Shown here: piece by piece, positions 32,625 to 42,257 of the stretch | Numbering within the stretch: position 1 is the stretch's first letter | Layout of the letters: each line of letters opens with the position of its first letter | Origin: an uncultured Bacteroidales bacterium | GTDB taxonomy: Bacteria > Bacteroidota > Bacteroidia > Bacteroidales > Paludibacteraceae | Length of the DNA stretch: 64,000 nt | Reading direction: 5' to 3' | NCBI GenBank assembly: GCA_937916355.1 | Contig: CALFTM010000060.1 | Span: 21,596 to 85,595 of the forward strand | Notes under the pieces: generated by a model | Told to the model about the DNA's origin: nothing | Database searches by the model: none | The model's input: only the letters and a program-made list of their open reading frames with translations | Position numbers and translations under genes: made by a program

Positions 32625-35300
32625 ATGCAAGAATTAGCAAACAAGTACAACCCCGCCGATGTAGAGGCGAAATGGTACCAATATTGGTTGGACAACCAAT
32701 TTTTTAAGTCAACACCGGATGGTAGAGAACCCTATACGATCGTTATTCCACCTCCTAATGTGACCGGTGTGTTGCACATGGGACACATGTTGAACAATAC
32801 AATTCAAGATATTCTCGTGCGTCGTGCCAGAATGCAAGGAAAGAATGCTTGTTGGGTTCCGGGTACAGACCACGCTTCTATTGCTACGGAGGCGAAGGTG
32901 GTGAACCGACTTGCTCAGCAAGGCATAAAGAAGAGCGACCTCTCTCGTGAAGAATTTTTGAAACACGCTTGGGAATGGACTGACGAGCATGGCGGAATCA
33001 TTTTGAAGCAGTTGCGCAAACTCGGAGCCTCTTGCGACTGGGATCGTACCGGTTTTACAATGGATGAGACCCGTAGTAAGAGTGTGTTCAAGGTTTTCGT
33101 GGATTTGTATAACAAGGGTCTGATCTACCGTGGTGTGCGCATGGTCAATTGGGATCCGAAGGCGTTGACCGCACTTTCTGATGAGGAGGTGATTTATAAG
33201 GAGGAGAACAGCAAATTGTTCTACCTGAAATATTATGTGGCGGATGACTCAAATGTCGATGAACCTGCCAAAGAGGGAGAAATCATTCACAAGGATGCCA
33301 AGGGTCGATATGCGGTTGTCGCAACTACTCGTCCGGAGACTATCATGGGTGATACTGCCATGTGTATCAATCCGAATGACCCTAAAAACCAGTGGTTGAA
33401 GGGCAAGAAGGTGATCGTGCCGCTGGTGAACCGTGTAATCCCTGTAATTGAAGATGATTATGTGGACATCGAATTTGGTACGGGTTGTTTGAAAGTGACT
33501 CCGGCTCACGATGTGAACGACTATATGTTGGGTGAGAAGTACAACCTGACTACGATTGATATTTTCAATGATAATGGAACGATCAGCGAGGCTGGTGGCC
33601 TGTATGTTGGGCAAGACCGTTTTGATGTCCGTAAGCAGATCGAAAAGGATTTGGATGCGGCAGGACTGTTGGAGAAGACAGAGGCTTATACTAATAAGGT
33701 GGGCTACTCGGAGCGTACAAATGTCGTAATCGAACCGAAGCTTTCAATGCAATGGTTCTTGAAGATGGAGCATTTGGCAAAAATCGCTTTGGAACCAGTG
33801 ATGAAGGATGATATAAAATTCTATCCTCCTAAGTATAAGAACACATATCGTAATTGGTTGGAGAACATCAAAGATTGGTGTATTAGCCGCCAATTGTGGT
33901 GGGGACATCGAATCCCTGCTTACTTCCTCCCAGAGGGCGGTTATGTCGTTGCGGAGACTCCAGAGGAGGCTCTTGAGATGGCAAAGAAGAAGTCGGGTAA
34001 GGATTTGAAATTGTCAGACCTTCGTCAGGATGAGGATTGTTTGGACACTTGGTTCTCCTCTTGGTTGTGGCCAATTTCATTGTTTGATGGAATCAACAAT
34101 CCGGGTAATGAGGAACTGAAGTATTATTATCCTACGAATGATTTGGTAACCGGCCCGGACATCATCTTCTTCTGGGTGGCACGTATGATTATGGCTGGTT
34201 ATGAATATGAAGGTTTGATGCCATTCAAGAATGTCTATTTCACAGGTATCGTGAGAGATAAGATTGGAAGGAAGATGTCGAAGTCTCTTGGTAACTCACC
34301 AGACCCGTTGGAGCTAATCGAGCAGTATGGTGCGGATGGTGTTCGTATGGGAATGATGTTGTCTGCCCCTGCAGGAAACGATATTTTGTTTGATGAGGCT
34401 CTTTGCGAACAAGGACGTAACTTCAACAACAAGATTTGGAATGCCTTCCGTTTGGTAAAAGGTTGGAGTGTGGACGAGAATATCGAACAACCAGAATCGG
34501 CGAAGGTTGCCACCAAATGGTTCTCTCATCAGTTGCGTAAGACGGTTGCGGAGATCAATGATGATTTTGAAAAATATCGTATCAGCGAAGCCCTCATGGC
34601 AGTCTACCGTCTCTTCTGGGATGAATTCTCTTCTTGGTATTTGGAGATGGTAAAACCTGCATATCAGCAACCTATCGACAAGGCCACCTACGAGCAGACG
34701 CTTGAGTTCTTTGAGGTGTTGTTGAAATTGCTTCATCCATTCATGCCGTTTATCACAGAGGAGCTTTTCCAAGCATTGAAACCTCGAGGAGAAAAAGAGA
34801 GTGTGATGGTGAGTCTTCAACCGAAAGTGGAGGAGTATTGCGAAAAGTGCATCCAAAGAATGGAGGTTACGAAGGAGATTATCGCTGGCGTGCGAAATAT
34901 TCGTGCAGAAAAAGGCATTTCTCCTCGTGAAGCATTTGAGTTGCATTTCAAAGGTGATTTGGACGAGAAGAACAACGCCATCATCCAAAAATTGGCTAAT
35001 ATCAGTGCTATTTCACAATCGGATAATGCAGAGCAGGGTGCTTCTTCATCTTTCATGGTTGGAACAGTCGAAATTTCAATTCCATTGGGTAGCAATGTGA
35101 ATGTGGAAGAAGAGAAGAAGAAGATGGAGGCTGAAATCGCTTATTTGGAAGGTTTCTTGAACTCTGTAAATAAGAAGTTGAGCAATGAGAAGTTTGTTGC
35201 CAATGCCAAGCCTGAAATCGTGGAGAATGAGCGTAAGAAGAAAGCGGATGCAGAGAGCAAGATTGCAACTTTGAAAAGTAATATCGAAAAGTTAGGTTAA
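32625..35300 (+). CDS. valS: Valyl-tRNA synthetase
   Basis: 891 residues. The class I HIGH-type motif is HMGHMLNNT near residue 52, and KMSKS is in GRKMSKSLGNSPDP near residue 545. An editing (CP1) insert with TTRPETIMGDTAMC lies between them. An anticodon-binding helical domain and the C-terminal coiled-coil arm (VEEEKKKMEAEIAYLEGFLN) complete the ValRS layout. It charges tRNA-Val with valine and edits threonine. It stands alone, with a strong terminator after it. Length is normal for a ValRS. Confidence 0.98.
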   Translation: MQELANKYNPADVEAKWYQYWLDNQFFKSTPDGREPYTIVIPPPNVTGVLHMGHMLNNTIQDILVRRARMQGKNACWVPGTDHASIATEAKVVNRLAQQGIKKSDLSREEFLKHAWEWTDEHGGIILKQLRKLGASCDWDRTGFTMDETRSKSVFKVFVDLYNKGLIYRGVRMVNWDPKALTALSDEEVIYKEENSKLFYLKYYVADDSNVDEPAKEGEIIHKDAKGRYAVVATTRPETIMGDTAMCINPNDPKNQWLKGKKVIVPLVNRVIPVIEDDYVDIEFGTGCLKVTPAHDVNDYMLGEKYNLTTIDIFNDNGTISEAGGLYVGQDRFDVRKQIEKDLDAAGLLEKTEAYTNKVGYSERTNVVIEPKLSMQWFLKMEHLAKIALEPVMKDDIKFYPPKYKNTYRNWLENIKDWCISRQLWWGHRIPAYFLPEGGYVVAETPEEALEMAKKKSGKDLKLSDLRQDEDCLDTWFSSWLWPISLFDGINNPGNEELKYYYPTNDLVTGPDIIFFWVARMIMAGYEYEGLMPFKNVYFTGIVRDKIGRKMSKSLGNSPDPLELIEQYGADGVRMGMMLSAPAGNDILFDEALCEQGRNFNNKIWNAFRLVKGWSVDENIEQPESAKVATKWFSHQLRKTVAEINDDFEKYRISEALMAVYRLFWDEFSSWYLEMVKPAYQQPIDKATYEQTLEFFEVLLKLLHPFMPFITEELFQALKPRGEKESVMVSLQPKVEEYCEKCIQRMEVTKEIIAGVRNIRAEKGISPREAFELHFKGDLDEKNNAIIQKLANISAISQSDNAEQGASSSFMVGTVEISIPLGSNVNVEEEKKKMEAEIAYLEGFLNSVNKKLSNEKFVANAKPEIVENERKKKADAESKIATLKSNIEKLG

Positions 35301-35320
35301 AAGACTTTTGTTGTGATATG

Positions 35321-35357
35321 AAAAATACCCTCGTCTGAAAAAGGCGAGGGTATTTTT
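35321..35357. terminator. Strong bidirectional terminator after valS
   Basis: AAAAATACCCTCG (35321-35333) and CGAGGGTATTTTT (35345-35357) form a perfect 13-bp stem with an 11-nt loop. It serves valS and possibly the leftward gene ending at 35420. Confidence 0.9.
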
Positions 35358-35419
35358 ATTGGATTTATTTCAGGATTTCAAATCCTTTTTAGGAGCTTCA
35401 TTACAATTTTACGAGATTC

Positions 35420-36934
35420 TCATTTGAATTTAATTGAGTTGAGAAGCTTTTCTACATCCTTTTGGTACGCTTTAATCCCTTCTTTCTCTTCTAATATGAC
35501 ATATATTAAAACGAGGGAGTTCTCTCTTATATGGAAGTACAATGTTTGATCGAATTTAATTTTCTCATCCAATTCTTGAAAATCTCCCTTTACTGCTATC
35601 CATTTATTCCCATTGATGGTAACTGTTTCTCTGCTTTTCTCGTCATCCAAAAAACCGTCCGCTTCCAATAAATTGTTTACTATAAAATTTTCATAGGTTT
35701 TATATTTCTCGACAGCATCTTTTTGGGAGTTATAAAGATGTTTTATTTTCAACAAATCCTCACTGGCTTCTCTGTGGCTAATGATGATGGCCTCTCTGTA
35801 ATAGTCATTAGGATCTGAGAGGTATGCTCCAAAAGCCTTCTGTGTGTTGTCGGAATCATCTTCCTCATAGTAGTCTGGGCATGAGAATGACATTCCGTTC
35901 AACTCATGTTGCGTCCATTTTGTGTCTGCTTGAGGTGATTTGTAAACAATCTCTTTAAATTTGATAGATTTGAAAATCTTATCTACATCAGATTTGTATA
36001 ATTTTGACTTCTCGTCTTCTAAATTTATAGTGATTTGATAGATGTCATTCGCATGATAGAATATACAGAATTCACTTTTTACCTTAATTCCGTTATTCTC
36101 GGTAGAGGTAGTTGAAATGTTGATTTGTTTACCTCCGATGGTGATTTTGCGCTTATCGATTACATTGAGTTTTTTTTCTATTTCCGATTGAAATGTTTTT
36201 AGGTCCTTCTCTTCTGCTTTGAATTTTCTAAGTCTGAGGTTCTCGACAAACACATCATCGTCGCTTGTGAAATTTTCTTGAAAAAGGACAAAAGAATTTT
36301 CATCCTCTCCTTCCATTTGCAGGTAATCTGGAATTGTTATCTCCACATTACCATATTCTATAGGTTCCCATTGCTCAGTTTCTGCTGGTTTTTTGTATGC
36401 TTTGACATTAAAAGAATTGAAAATCTCTTTCACATCATTGATGTATTTGTCATAGTTTTCTGCAAGGCAGGTGAAGCTCAGGAGATATACTTTTCCTGTT
36501 CCTTTAAATAGAGCAGTCTGATAAATCTTTAAATTGTAGATGCCTTGTTTGACATTGGTAAGGAAATTTTTTCCTTTGAGACCATTAATTGTCACATCTT
36601 CAACCGTAACATCAGCAGAATACAACCTTTTATATTCTTCTTTAGTCGCTTTTTCGTAATCCTTAGGATTCATGTATTGCTGAACTGCTACGATCAGATT
36701 TGAGTTGGTTGATTGGTCAATGAGTGTGGTTGATGTCGAGTTGGAACTGTTTATGGTTTCTTCTAAGGTAAAGTAATCGGGAAAGGTTATGGAATATCCA
36801 CTCCGATTGATTTCCCACCATTCCTCTTCAACAGTCTCTTCATTGTTTAAGTCTGAATTTACCACTGCTGCGTAAACATTTGAGCCTACCATTAAACCTA
36901 TGGATAATACTATCCCCAATAAAATTTTTTTCAT
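35420..36934 (-). CDS. Exported protein with three PsbP/DcrB-like repeats
   Basis: 504 residues with a signal peptide (MKKILLGIVLSIGLMVGSNV, AYAA-type site). Three ~150-residue units follow. Each begins with a Trp-rich strand and a P-D-Y motif (EEEWWEINRSGYSITFPDYF, then EQWEPIEYGNVEITIPDYL, then KWTQHELNGMSFSCPDYYEE). Each has a middle GxK strand and ends in a helix such as DVKEIFNSFNVKA, DVDKIFKSIKFKE or DVEKLLNSIKFK. The pattern resembles the PsbP/DUF1795 fold by eye; this is inference. The function is unknown. It lies 78 bp downstream of a two-unit paralogue. Confidence 0.75.
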   Translation of the reverse strand: MKKILLGIVLSIGLMVGSNVYAAVVNSDLNNEETVEEEWWEINRSGYSITFPDYFTLEETINSSNSTSTTLIDQSTNSNLIVAVQQYMNPKDYEKATKEEYKRLYSADVTVEDVTINGLKGKNFLTNVKQGIYNLKIYQTALFKGTGKVYLLSFTCLAENYDKYINDVKEIFNSFNVKAYKKPAETEQWEPIEYGNVEITIPDYLQMEGEDENSFVLFQENFTSDDDVFVENLRLRKFKAEEKDLKTFQSEIEKKLNVIDKRKITIGGKQINISTTSTENNGIKVKSEFCIFYHANDIYQITINLEDEKSKLYKSDVDKIFKSIKFKEIVYKSPQADTKWTQHELNGMSFSCPDYYEEDDSDNTQKAFGAYLSDPNDYYREAIIISHREASEDLLKIKHLYNSQKDAVEKYKTYENFIVNNLLEADGFLDDEKSRETVTINGNKWIAVKGDFQELDEKIKFDQTLYFHIRENSLVLIYVILEEKEGIKAYQKDVEKLLNSIKFK

Positions 36935-37012
36935 GTCAATTATATTATTTATTAGATTTTACAATGTTTATAGGAGGAGTGTTGTTCTCTTTTTTTACAA
37001 AACCCCAGTCCT

Positions 37013-37999
37013 TTAGTCTGATGTTTTTAGAGATTCGACAATCTTTTCGATTATCTCATTACAATGCTCGACATCTTTCCCTATAAAAAATAGTACATAT
37101 ATTTTCTCTTTTACATGGAACGTATGAAAAATCATAGATAAGTTATCGGCTCTTGTTATGAATGTTAACTTTCGTCCATTGATGATCTTCTCTTTTGTTT
37201 GCCATTCATCAGACGATAATTCTTTTTTATCTTTCTCTAAATTTTTTAAAAAACTTTCTCCTCGACAGATGTATGAAATAAAGTGTGTATCTATAAAGAA
37301 TAGATCAGGATCTGCTTTGAGTTCATCTTTGGTATGTGATAAAAATTTTTTCACAACTTCCTCATCATTGTCAAGTTTTTTCATGAAAGTAGGGTAGTAG
37401 ATGGAGAAATCTTCCGTCTTATACTCTTTCCATTCCGATTCTACGCCTGTCAGTCTGATGGAATTGAATGCTTTTTCGACATCATCTAAGTAGCGGTTTA
37501 ATCTTTTCTTTTCTCCTACAAAAGTGATTATTGTGATTTTTTTTCTTTCAAACAGAACGCATTGTTTAATTAAGCATTCATATACTCCCTGTTTTATTTC
37601 GTAAGAAAAATTAACACCAATGACGCTATCTCTTGAAAAAAAACTATGGTTGACGTTTTCCGCCAAAAAGTAGTCGTGAGCCTCTTTGTAGGAGGCCTCT
37701 ATAAACTGGTTTATAGTGGCACCGTTCCTATTTCTTGAGGTGATGGTTATATTTTCACGAAACAAGTCTTGTTGATCTTCTTGTTGGGTGATTAGCTTGA
37801 TAACATTATTTGCAATGGAAGATTCGTAGTAGTTGGGATAATTCATCGTAATTTTCCCTCCATACAAAGATAGCGTATCCCACTCTTGTTTTTGTACTGA
37901 CTCTTCAAGGTACAATCCTTCTTGTGCATGAACACAAGAAAATATAAAGGAAAATAATATTATGGTTAATGTCTTTAATATTTTCATCTTTTTTCTCAT
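37013..37999 (-). CDS. Exported protein with two PsbP/DcrB-like repeats
   Basis: 328 residues (start at 37999; an ATG at 37987 is equally possible) with a signal peptide ending SCVHAQ. Two units follow: WDTLSLYGGKITMNYPNYYE through DDVEKAFNSIRL, and WKEYKTEDFSIYYPTFMKKL through EIIEKIVESLKTSD. They have the same order as the three-unit protein downstream, so the pair comes from domain duplication. It may bind a ligand or act as an envelope stress factor, but nothing here proves it. Its upstream region carries paired inverted repeats and a -7 element. Confidence 0.72.
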   Translation of the reverse strand: MRKKMKILKTLTIILFSFIFSCVHAQEGLYLEESVQKQEWDTLSLYGGKITMNYPNYYESSIANNVIKLITQQEDQQDLFRENITITSRNRNGATINQFIEASYKEAHDYFLAENVNHSFFSRDSVIGVNFSYEIKQGVYECLIKQCVLFERKKITIITFVGEKKRLNRYLDDVEKAFNSIRLTGVESEWKEYKTEDFSIYYPTFMKKLDNDEEVVKKFLSHTKDELKADPDLFFIDTHFISYICRGESFLKNLEKDKKELSSDEWQTKEKIINGRKLTFITRADNLSMIFHTFHVKEKIYVLFFIGKDVEHCNEIIEKIVESLKTSD

Positions 38000-38049
38000 T
38001 AGTGAGCAGTTGGAACCTCATTAGGGTTACTGCTAAAGCGATTATTTCA

Positions 38050-38057
38050 CAAAGGTA
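38050..38057 (-). promoter_or_regulatory. -7 promoter element of the two-repeat PsbP-like gene
   Basis: TACCTTTG on the minus strand fits TAnnTTTG. A TTGT lies about 20 bp upstream, near the expected -33 position. Predicted leader is about 45 nt. Confidence 0.5.
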
Positions 38058-38121
38058 GTATAATTTTCCTGAAAAAAACAACTTTTTTACTGCTTTTTTT
38101 TGTTTATTGGGGGGGGTAATT

Positions 38122-38136
38122 TACTGATAATCAGTA
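38122..38136. promoter_or_regulatory. Palindrome TACTGATAATCAGTA, candidate operator
   Basis: A perfect 7-bp inverted repeat with a 1-nt centre, 65 bp upstream of the -7 element of the leftward PsbP-like gene. It shares half-sites with the repeat at 38194-38213. Confidence 0.4.
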
Positions 38137-38193
38137 TTTTATATTTTTTTTGGGTGTTATATTCCAACTTTTATGTTATTTGAATGTTTGAGC

Positions 38194-38213
38194 ATTACTG
38201 GCAATTCAGTAAT
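38194..38213. promoter_or_regulatory. Inverted repeat ATTACTG-N6-CAGTAAT, candidate operator
   Basis: A perfect 7-bp inverted repeat with a 6-nt spacer. The inner half-sites TACTG/CAGTA match those at 38122-38136, about 75 bp away (roughly seven helical turns). Confidence 0.4.
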
Positions 38214-38260
38214 TATTTACAGATAGCAGTTGCGTTTGCATTTCCATTCTTTTTTTGACA

Positions 38261-38295
38261 AAAAAAAAGGAGACCCGAAAAGAGTCTCCTTTTTC
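38261..38295 (-). terminator. Terminator of nifJ
   Basis: GGAGAC and GTCTCC form the stem, flanked by AAAAA and followed on the minus strand by eight T residues. It lies 20 bp past the nifJ stop. Confidence 0.85.
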
Positions 38296-38314
38296 AAATT
38301 ATAACGTCAGAGGA

Positions 38315-41300
38315 TTAATATTCCATCTTAGTCATGCGAACGTAGCTTTGGTAACGTTTCTTAGCCATCTCTTCAGAAGCGTTGAACAATTCCTGAGCCT
38401 CGTTAGGGAACTGTTTCATTACAGAAGCGTAACGAACCTCACCCTTCAAGAAGTCTTGGAACTTAGAGTAGTCAGGCTCTTTAGAATCCAAGATGAATGG
38501 GTTCTTGCCCTCAGCCTCCAAAGCAGGGTTGAAACGCCACAAGTGCCAGTAACCGCACTCAACAGCCTTAGCCTCCTCTGCTTGTGCCTTACCCATACCA
38601 GCCTTCAAACCGTGGTTGATACATGGAGCGTAAGCGATGATCAAAGATGGACCGTCGTATGCCTCAGCCTCCTTGATTGCTTTCAAGCATTGAGCTGCGT
38701 CTGCACCCATTGCGATTTGTGCAACATAAACGTAACCATAAGTGGTTGCGATCATACCAAGGTCTTTCTTACGAACTCTCTTACCAGAAGCGGCGAACTT
38801 AGCGATAGCACCAAGAGGAGTTGCCTTAGAAGACTGACCACCAGTATTTGAGTAAACCTCAGTATCGAGAACCAAGATATTTACATTCTTACCAGAAGCG
38901 ATAACGTGGTCAAGACCTCCGTAACCGATATCGTAAGAAGCACCATCACCACCGATGATCCATTGAGAACGTTTCACCAAGTAACCCTCCAATTCGCAAA
39001 GTTGCTTGCAGTGAGCGCACTTGTCTTTACCAGCTTCGATGATAGGGATGATTTGCTCAGCCAACTTCTTAGACTCTTCTGCGTTCTCCTTGTTTTCGAT
39101 CCAAGATTGGAACAATGCTTTAGCATCAGCAGGAGTGCAGTCGGCTGCGATAGCCTCAGTCATCACCTTCTCGATACGCTCGCGCATCTTCTCATTTGCC
39201 AATTGCATACCCAAACCGAACTCACAGAAGTCCTCGAACAAAGAGTTTGCCCATGCAGGACCTTGACCCTTTTCGTTAGTAGTATAAGGAGTTGAAGGGA
39301 TAGAACCAGAGTAGATAGAAGAACATCCGGTAGCATTAGCCACAACCTCACGATCTCCGAATAATTGAGAAATCAACTTAACGTATGGAGTCTCACCACA
39401 ACCAGAGCAAGCACCAGAGAACTCGAACAATGGAGTAGCGAACTGAGAGTTCTTAACATTAGAAGTGATGTCCACCAAATCTTGCTTGCTGGTTACATTC
39501 TTCACTGCGTAATCCCAGTTAGCAGTCTCAACAGCAGTAGCTTGTGATTCTGGATCGAAAGGAACCATCTTAAGAGCGATCTTGTCTCCCTTGTTACCCA
39601 TACAAACGTCAACACAGTTTGCACAGCCCAAGCAATCGAGTACACCCACTTGGATACGGAACTTCATTCCCTTCATCGCAGCAGGAGCCTTCATTTCGAT
39701 CATGTCTCCATTCATACCCTTAGCCTCTTCGTCGTTCATGACGATAGGACGGATACAAGCGTGAGGACAAACGAAAGCACACTTGTTACATTGGATACAG
39801 TTCTCTGCATTCCATTCAGGAACGAATGCAGACACACCACGTTTTTCGTATGCAGAAGTACCAGCTTGCCATTCACCATCTTCGATACCCTTGAAGGCAG
39901 AAACTGGAAGCAAGTCACCATTTTGTGCATTGATAGGACGAACAACCTTATTGATGAAATCAGGGTCGTTGTTTGGTTTTTCAGCGTCTGGTGCCAAGTT
40001 AGCCCAAGCAGCGTCAACTACCAATTCCTTGTATTCTCCACCACGGTCAACCGCAGCGTAGTTCTTGTTTACGATATCCTCACCCTTCTTTCCGTAAGAC
40101 TTAACGATGAACTTCTTCATTTGTTCGATAGCCAAGTCAACTGGAATCACACCAGTGATGCGGAAGAATGCAGATTGAAGGATGGTGTTGGTTCTGTTAC
40201 CCAAACCGATCTCTTGAGCAATCTTAGTAGCGTTGATGTAGTAAACCTTGATATTGTTCTTTGCGAAGTATGCCTTCACTTTGTTAGGCAAGTTCTTAGC
40301 CAACTCTTCACCTTCCCAGATGGTGTTCAAAAGGAAAGTTCCGTTCTTTTGCAAACCACGAGTTACGTCATACATATTAAGGTATGCTTGAACGTGGCAA
40401 GCAACGAAGTTAGGAGTGTTCACCAAGTAAGTTGAACGGATCGGATTATCACCGAAACGCAAGTGAGAACAAGTGAAACCACCAGACTTCTTAGAGTCGT
40501 AAGAGAAGTAAGCCTGACAATGTTTGTTGGTGTTGTCTCCGATGATTTTCACAGAGTTTTTGTTAGCACCTACAGTACCATCAGCACCCAAACCGTAGAA
40601 TTTAGCCTCGAACATTCCAGCACCACCTACAGCGATCTCCTCTTGCTTAGGAAGAGAAGTGAAAGTAACGTCATCCACGATACCAACAGTGAAGTGGTTC
40701 TTAGGAGTAGGAAGAGACATGTTCTCGTATACAGAGATGATTTGAGCAGGAGTTGTGTCATTAGAACCCAATCCGTAGCGACCACCCACGATAACAGGAG
40801 CGTTATCCTCCTCGTAGTATGCTTCACGAACATCCAAGTACAATGGTTCACCATTAGCACCCGGTTCCTTAGTTCTATCCAAAACAGTGATGACCTTTGC
40901 AGTCTTAGGAACAGCAGCCAACAAGTGTTTTGTAGAGAATGGACGGTATAGGTGAACAGCAACCAAACCGACCTTTTCGCCCTTTGCAGCGAGGAAGTCA
41001 ATAACCTCACGGATACATTCAGTTACAGAACCCATAGCGATGATTACGCGATCTGCATCAGCAGCACCATAGTAATCGAACAAACCATACTTACGTCCGG
41101 TGATTTTAGAGATCTCGTTCATGTACTCTTCAACGATTGCAGGAACGTTGTCGTACATTGTGTTACAAGACTCACGGTGAGTAAAGAAAGTGTCTGGGTT
41201 CTCAGCCATACCACGCATAACAGGCTTGTTAGGGTTAAGCGCGCGAGAGCGGAACTCAGAAAGTTTCTCTTGGTCGATTAGACCAGCGAGGTCTTCGTTG

Positions 41301-41866
41301 TCTAACTTTTCGATTTTTTGGATTTCGTGAGAAGTACGGAAACCGTCGAAGAAGTTAAGGAAAGGCACTTGAGACTTGATAGTAGCCAAGTGAGCCACAC
41401 CAGACAAGTCCATTACCTCTTGAACAGATCCCTCAGCCAACATGGCGAAACCAGTCTGACGACAAGCGTACACATCTTGGTGGTCACCGAAGATACAAAG
41501 AGCGTGAGAAGCGATAGTACGAGCCGAAACGTGGAATACGGTTGGCATCTTCTCAGCAGCGATTTTGTACATGTTAGGGATCATAAGGAGGAGACCTTGA
41601 GATGCAGTATAAGTTGAAGTCAACGCTCCAGCTTGTATTGCGCCGTGTACTGCTCCTGCAGCACCAGCCTCAGACTGCATTTCAGTTACAGAAACTGTCT
41701 CTCCGAAAATGTTTTTGCGTCCTTGCGCTGCCCATTCGTCCACATGCTCCGCCATTGTTGACGACGGTGTGATAGGGTAGATGCAGGCACATTCGCTGAA
41801 CATATATGAAATATGTGCAGCTGCTTCATTTCCATCACAAGTGATGAATTTTTTTTCTTTAGCCAT
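38315..41866 (-). CDS. nifJ: Pyruvate:ferredoxin (flavodoxin) oxidoreductase
   Basis: The start is the ATG at 41866 (MAKEKKFITCDGNEAAAH); the longer frame adds an unrelated 23-residue stretch over the promoter. The protein has 1,183 residues, the full single-chain form. The N-terminal pyrimidine domain has ACIYPITPSSTMAEHVDEWA. The 2Fe4S insert shows CNKCAFVCPHACIRP and CLGCANCVDVC. The C-terminal TPP domain shows GDGASYDIGYGGLDHVIASG and VLDTEVYSNTGGQSSKATP. It splits pyruvate to acetyl-CoA and CO2 with reduced ferredoxin, the core of anaerobic fermentation. Very regular codon use implies high expression. Confidence 0.98.
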   Translation of the reverse strand: MAKEKKFITCDGNEAAAHISYMFSECACIYPITPSSTMAEHVDEWAAQGRKNIFGETVSVTEMQSEAGAAGAVHGAIQAGALTSTYTASQGLLLMIPNMYKIAAEKMPTVFHVSARTIASHALCIFGDHQDVYACRQTGFAMLAEGSVQEVMDLSGVAHLATIKSQVPFLNFFDGFRTSHEIQKIEKLDNEDLAGLIDQEKLSEFRSRALNPNKPVMRGMAENPDTFFTHRESCNTMYDNVPAIVEEYMNEISKITGRKYGLFDYYGAADADRVIIAMGSVTECIREVIDFLAAKGEKVGLVAVHLYRPFSTKHLLAAVPKTAKVITVLDRTKEPGANGEPLYLDVREAYYEEDNAPVIVGGRYGLGSNDTTPAQIISVYENMSLPTPKNHFTVGIVDDVTFTSLPKQEEIAVGGAGMFEAKFYGLGADGTVGANKNSVKIIGDNTNKHCQAYFSYDSKKSGGFTCSHLRFGDNPIRSTYLVNTPNFVACHVQAYLNMYDVTRGLQKNGTFLLNTIWEGEELAKNLPNKVKAYFAKNNIKVYYINATKIAQEIGLGNRTNTILQSAFFRITGVIPVDLAIEQMKKFIVKSYGKKGEDIVNKNYAAVDRGGEYKELVVDAAWANLAPDAEKPNNDPDFINKVVRPINAQNGDLLPVSAFKGIEDGEWQAGTSAYEKRGVSAFVPEWNAENCIQCNKCAFVCPHACIRPIVMNDEEAKGMNGDMIEMKAPAAMKGMKFRIQVGVLDCLGCANCVDVCMGNKGDKIALKMVPFDPESQATAVETANWDYAVKNVTSKQDLVDITSNVKNSQFATPLFEFSGACSGCGETPYVKLISQLFGDREVVANATGCSSIYSGSIPSTPYTTNEKGQGPAWANSLFEDFCEFGLGMQLANEKMRERIEKVMTEAIAADCTPADAKALFQSWIENKENAEESKKLAEQIIPIIEAGKDKCAHCKQLCELEGYLVKRSQWIIGGDGASYDIGYGGLDHVIASGKNVNILVLDTEVYSNTGGQSSKATPLGAIAKFAASGKRVRKKDLGMIATTYGYVYVAQIAMGADAAQCLKAIKEAEAYDGPSLIIAYAPCINHGLKAGMGKAQAEEAKAVECGYWHLWRFNPALEAEGKNPFILDSKEPDYSKFQDFLKGEVRYASVMKQFPNEAQELFNASEEMAKKRYQSYVRMTKMEY

Positions 41867-41948
41867 AATCTTATTTATTGAACAATTATATTTAACTCTC
41901 TCAACTAAAAAAGCATCCGCCTTCTTAGTTCGCACTTTTCGTGCTTTG

Positions 41949-41956
41949 CAAATTTA
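41949..41956 (-). promoter_or_regulatory. -7 promoter element of nifJ
   Basis: TAAATTTG (followed by CAAAG) on the minus strand is an exact TAnnTTTG, with a predicted leader of about 75 nt. Confidence 0.5.
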
Positions 41957-42103
41957 CACAAAAAAATATAAACTGCTTCTATGTGATAGTGTTTTTTTGT
42001 GATAATTTTGTTGGAGGGTGGCAAATGTGTAGCATGATTCGCTGATATGAAAATTTTGTAAAAAAAGAAATGAAAATTTATTACTCGACAAATAAAAAAA
42101 ATT

Positions 42104-42133
42104 TTTGAATTTGATCATTATAGTGTAACTTTG
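42104..42133 (+). promoter_or_regulatory. Promoter of the SGNH/MBOAT cassette
   Basis: -33 TTTG (42104-42107), 18-nt spacer, -7 TAACTTTG (42126-42133). The predicted leader is about 120 nt. Confidence 0.6.
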
Positions 42134-42257
42134 AAACTCAATTTCATTTTATGTCTTTAGATGTTTTAATGGCGTTTGTGCGATAGTATCTTTAAAGTGT
42201 AAAATTGATTGATATTCAGTAAAGTAAAAGTTTTAAAGTATATATATTTAAGAAAAT

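Larger units (their letters stand above)
38000..38314. other. 315-bp intergenic region with inverted repeats and a G8 tract
   Basis: No gene is seen. It contains a -7 element for the leftward gene, two inverted repeats with TACTG/CAGTA half-sites, eight consecutive G residues at 38109-38116, and the nifJ terminator at its right end. Confidence 0.6.
41867..42257. other. 391-bp divergent region between nifJ and the O-acetylation cassette
   Basis: It holds the nifJ promoter (41949-41956) and the cassette promoter (42104-42133). The rest is AT-rich with an A8 run. Short frames here have no coding character. No tRNA or hairpin of note. Confidence 0.5.

Noticed and set aside
34314..34988. 224-codon minus-strand frame opposite valS
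   Set aside because: Shadow of valS; no motif and composition typical of an antisense frame.
38906..41617. Several long plus-strand frames (up to 261 codons) opposite nifJ
   Set aside because: They mirror the strongly biased codon use of nifJ on the other strand and have no start or domain support.
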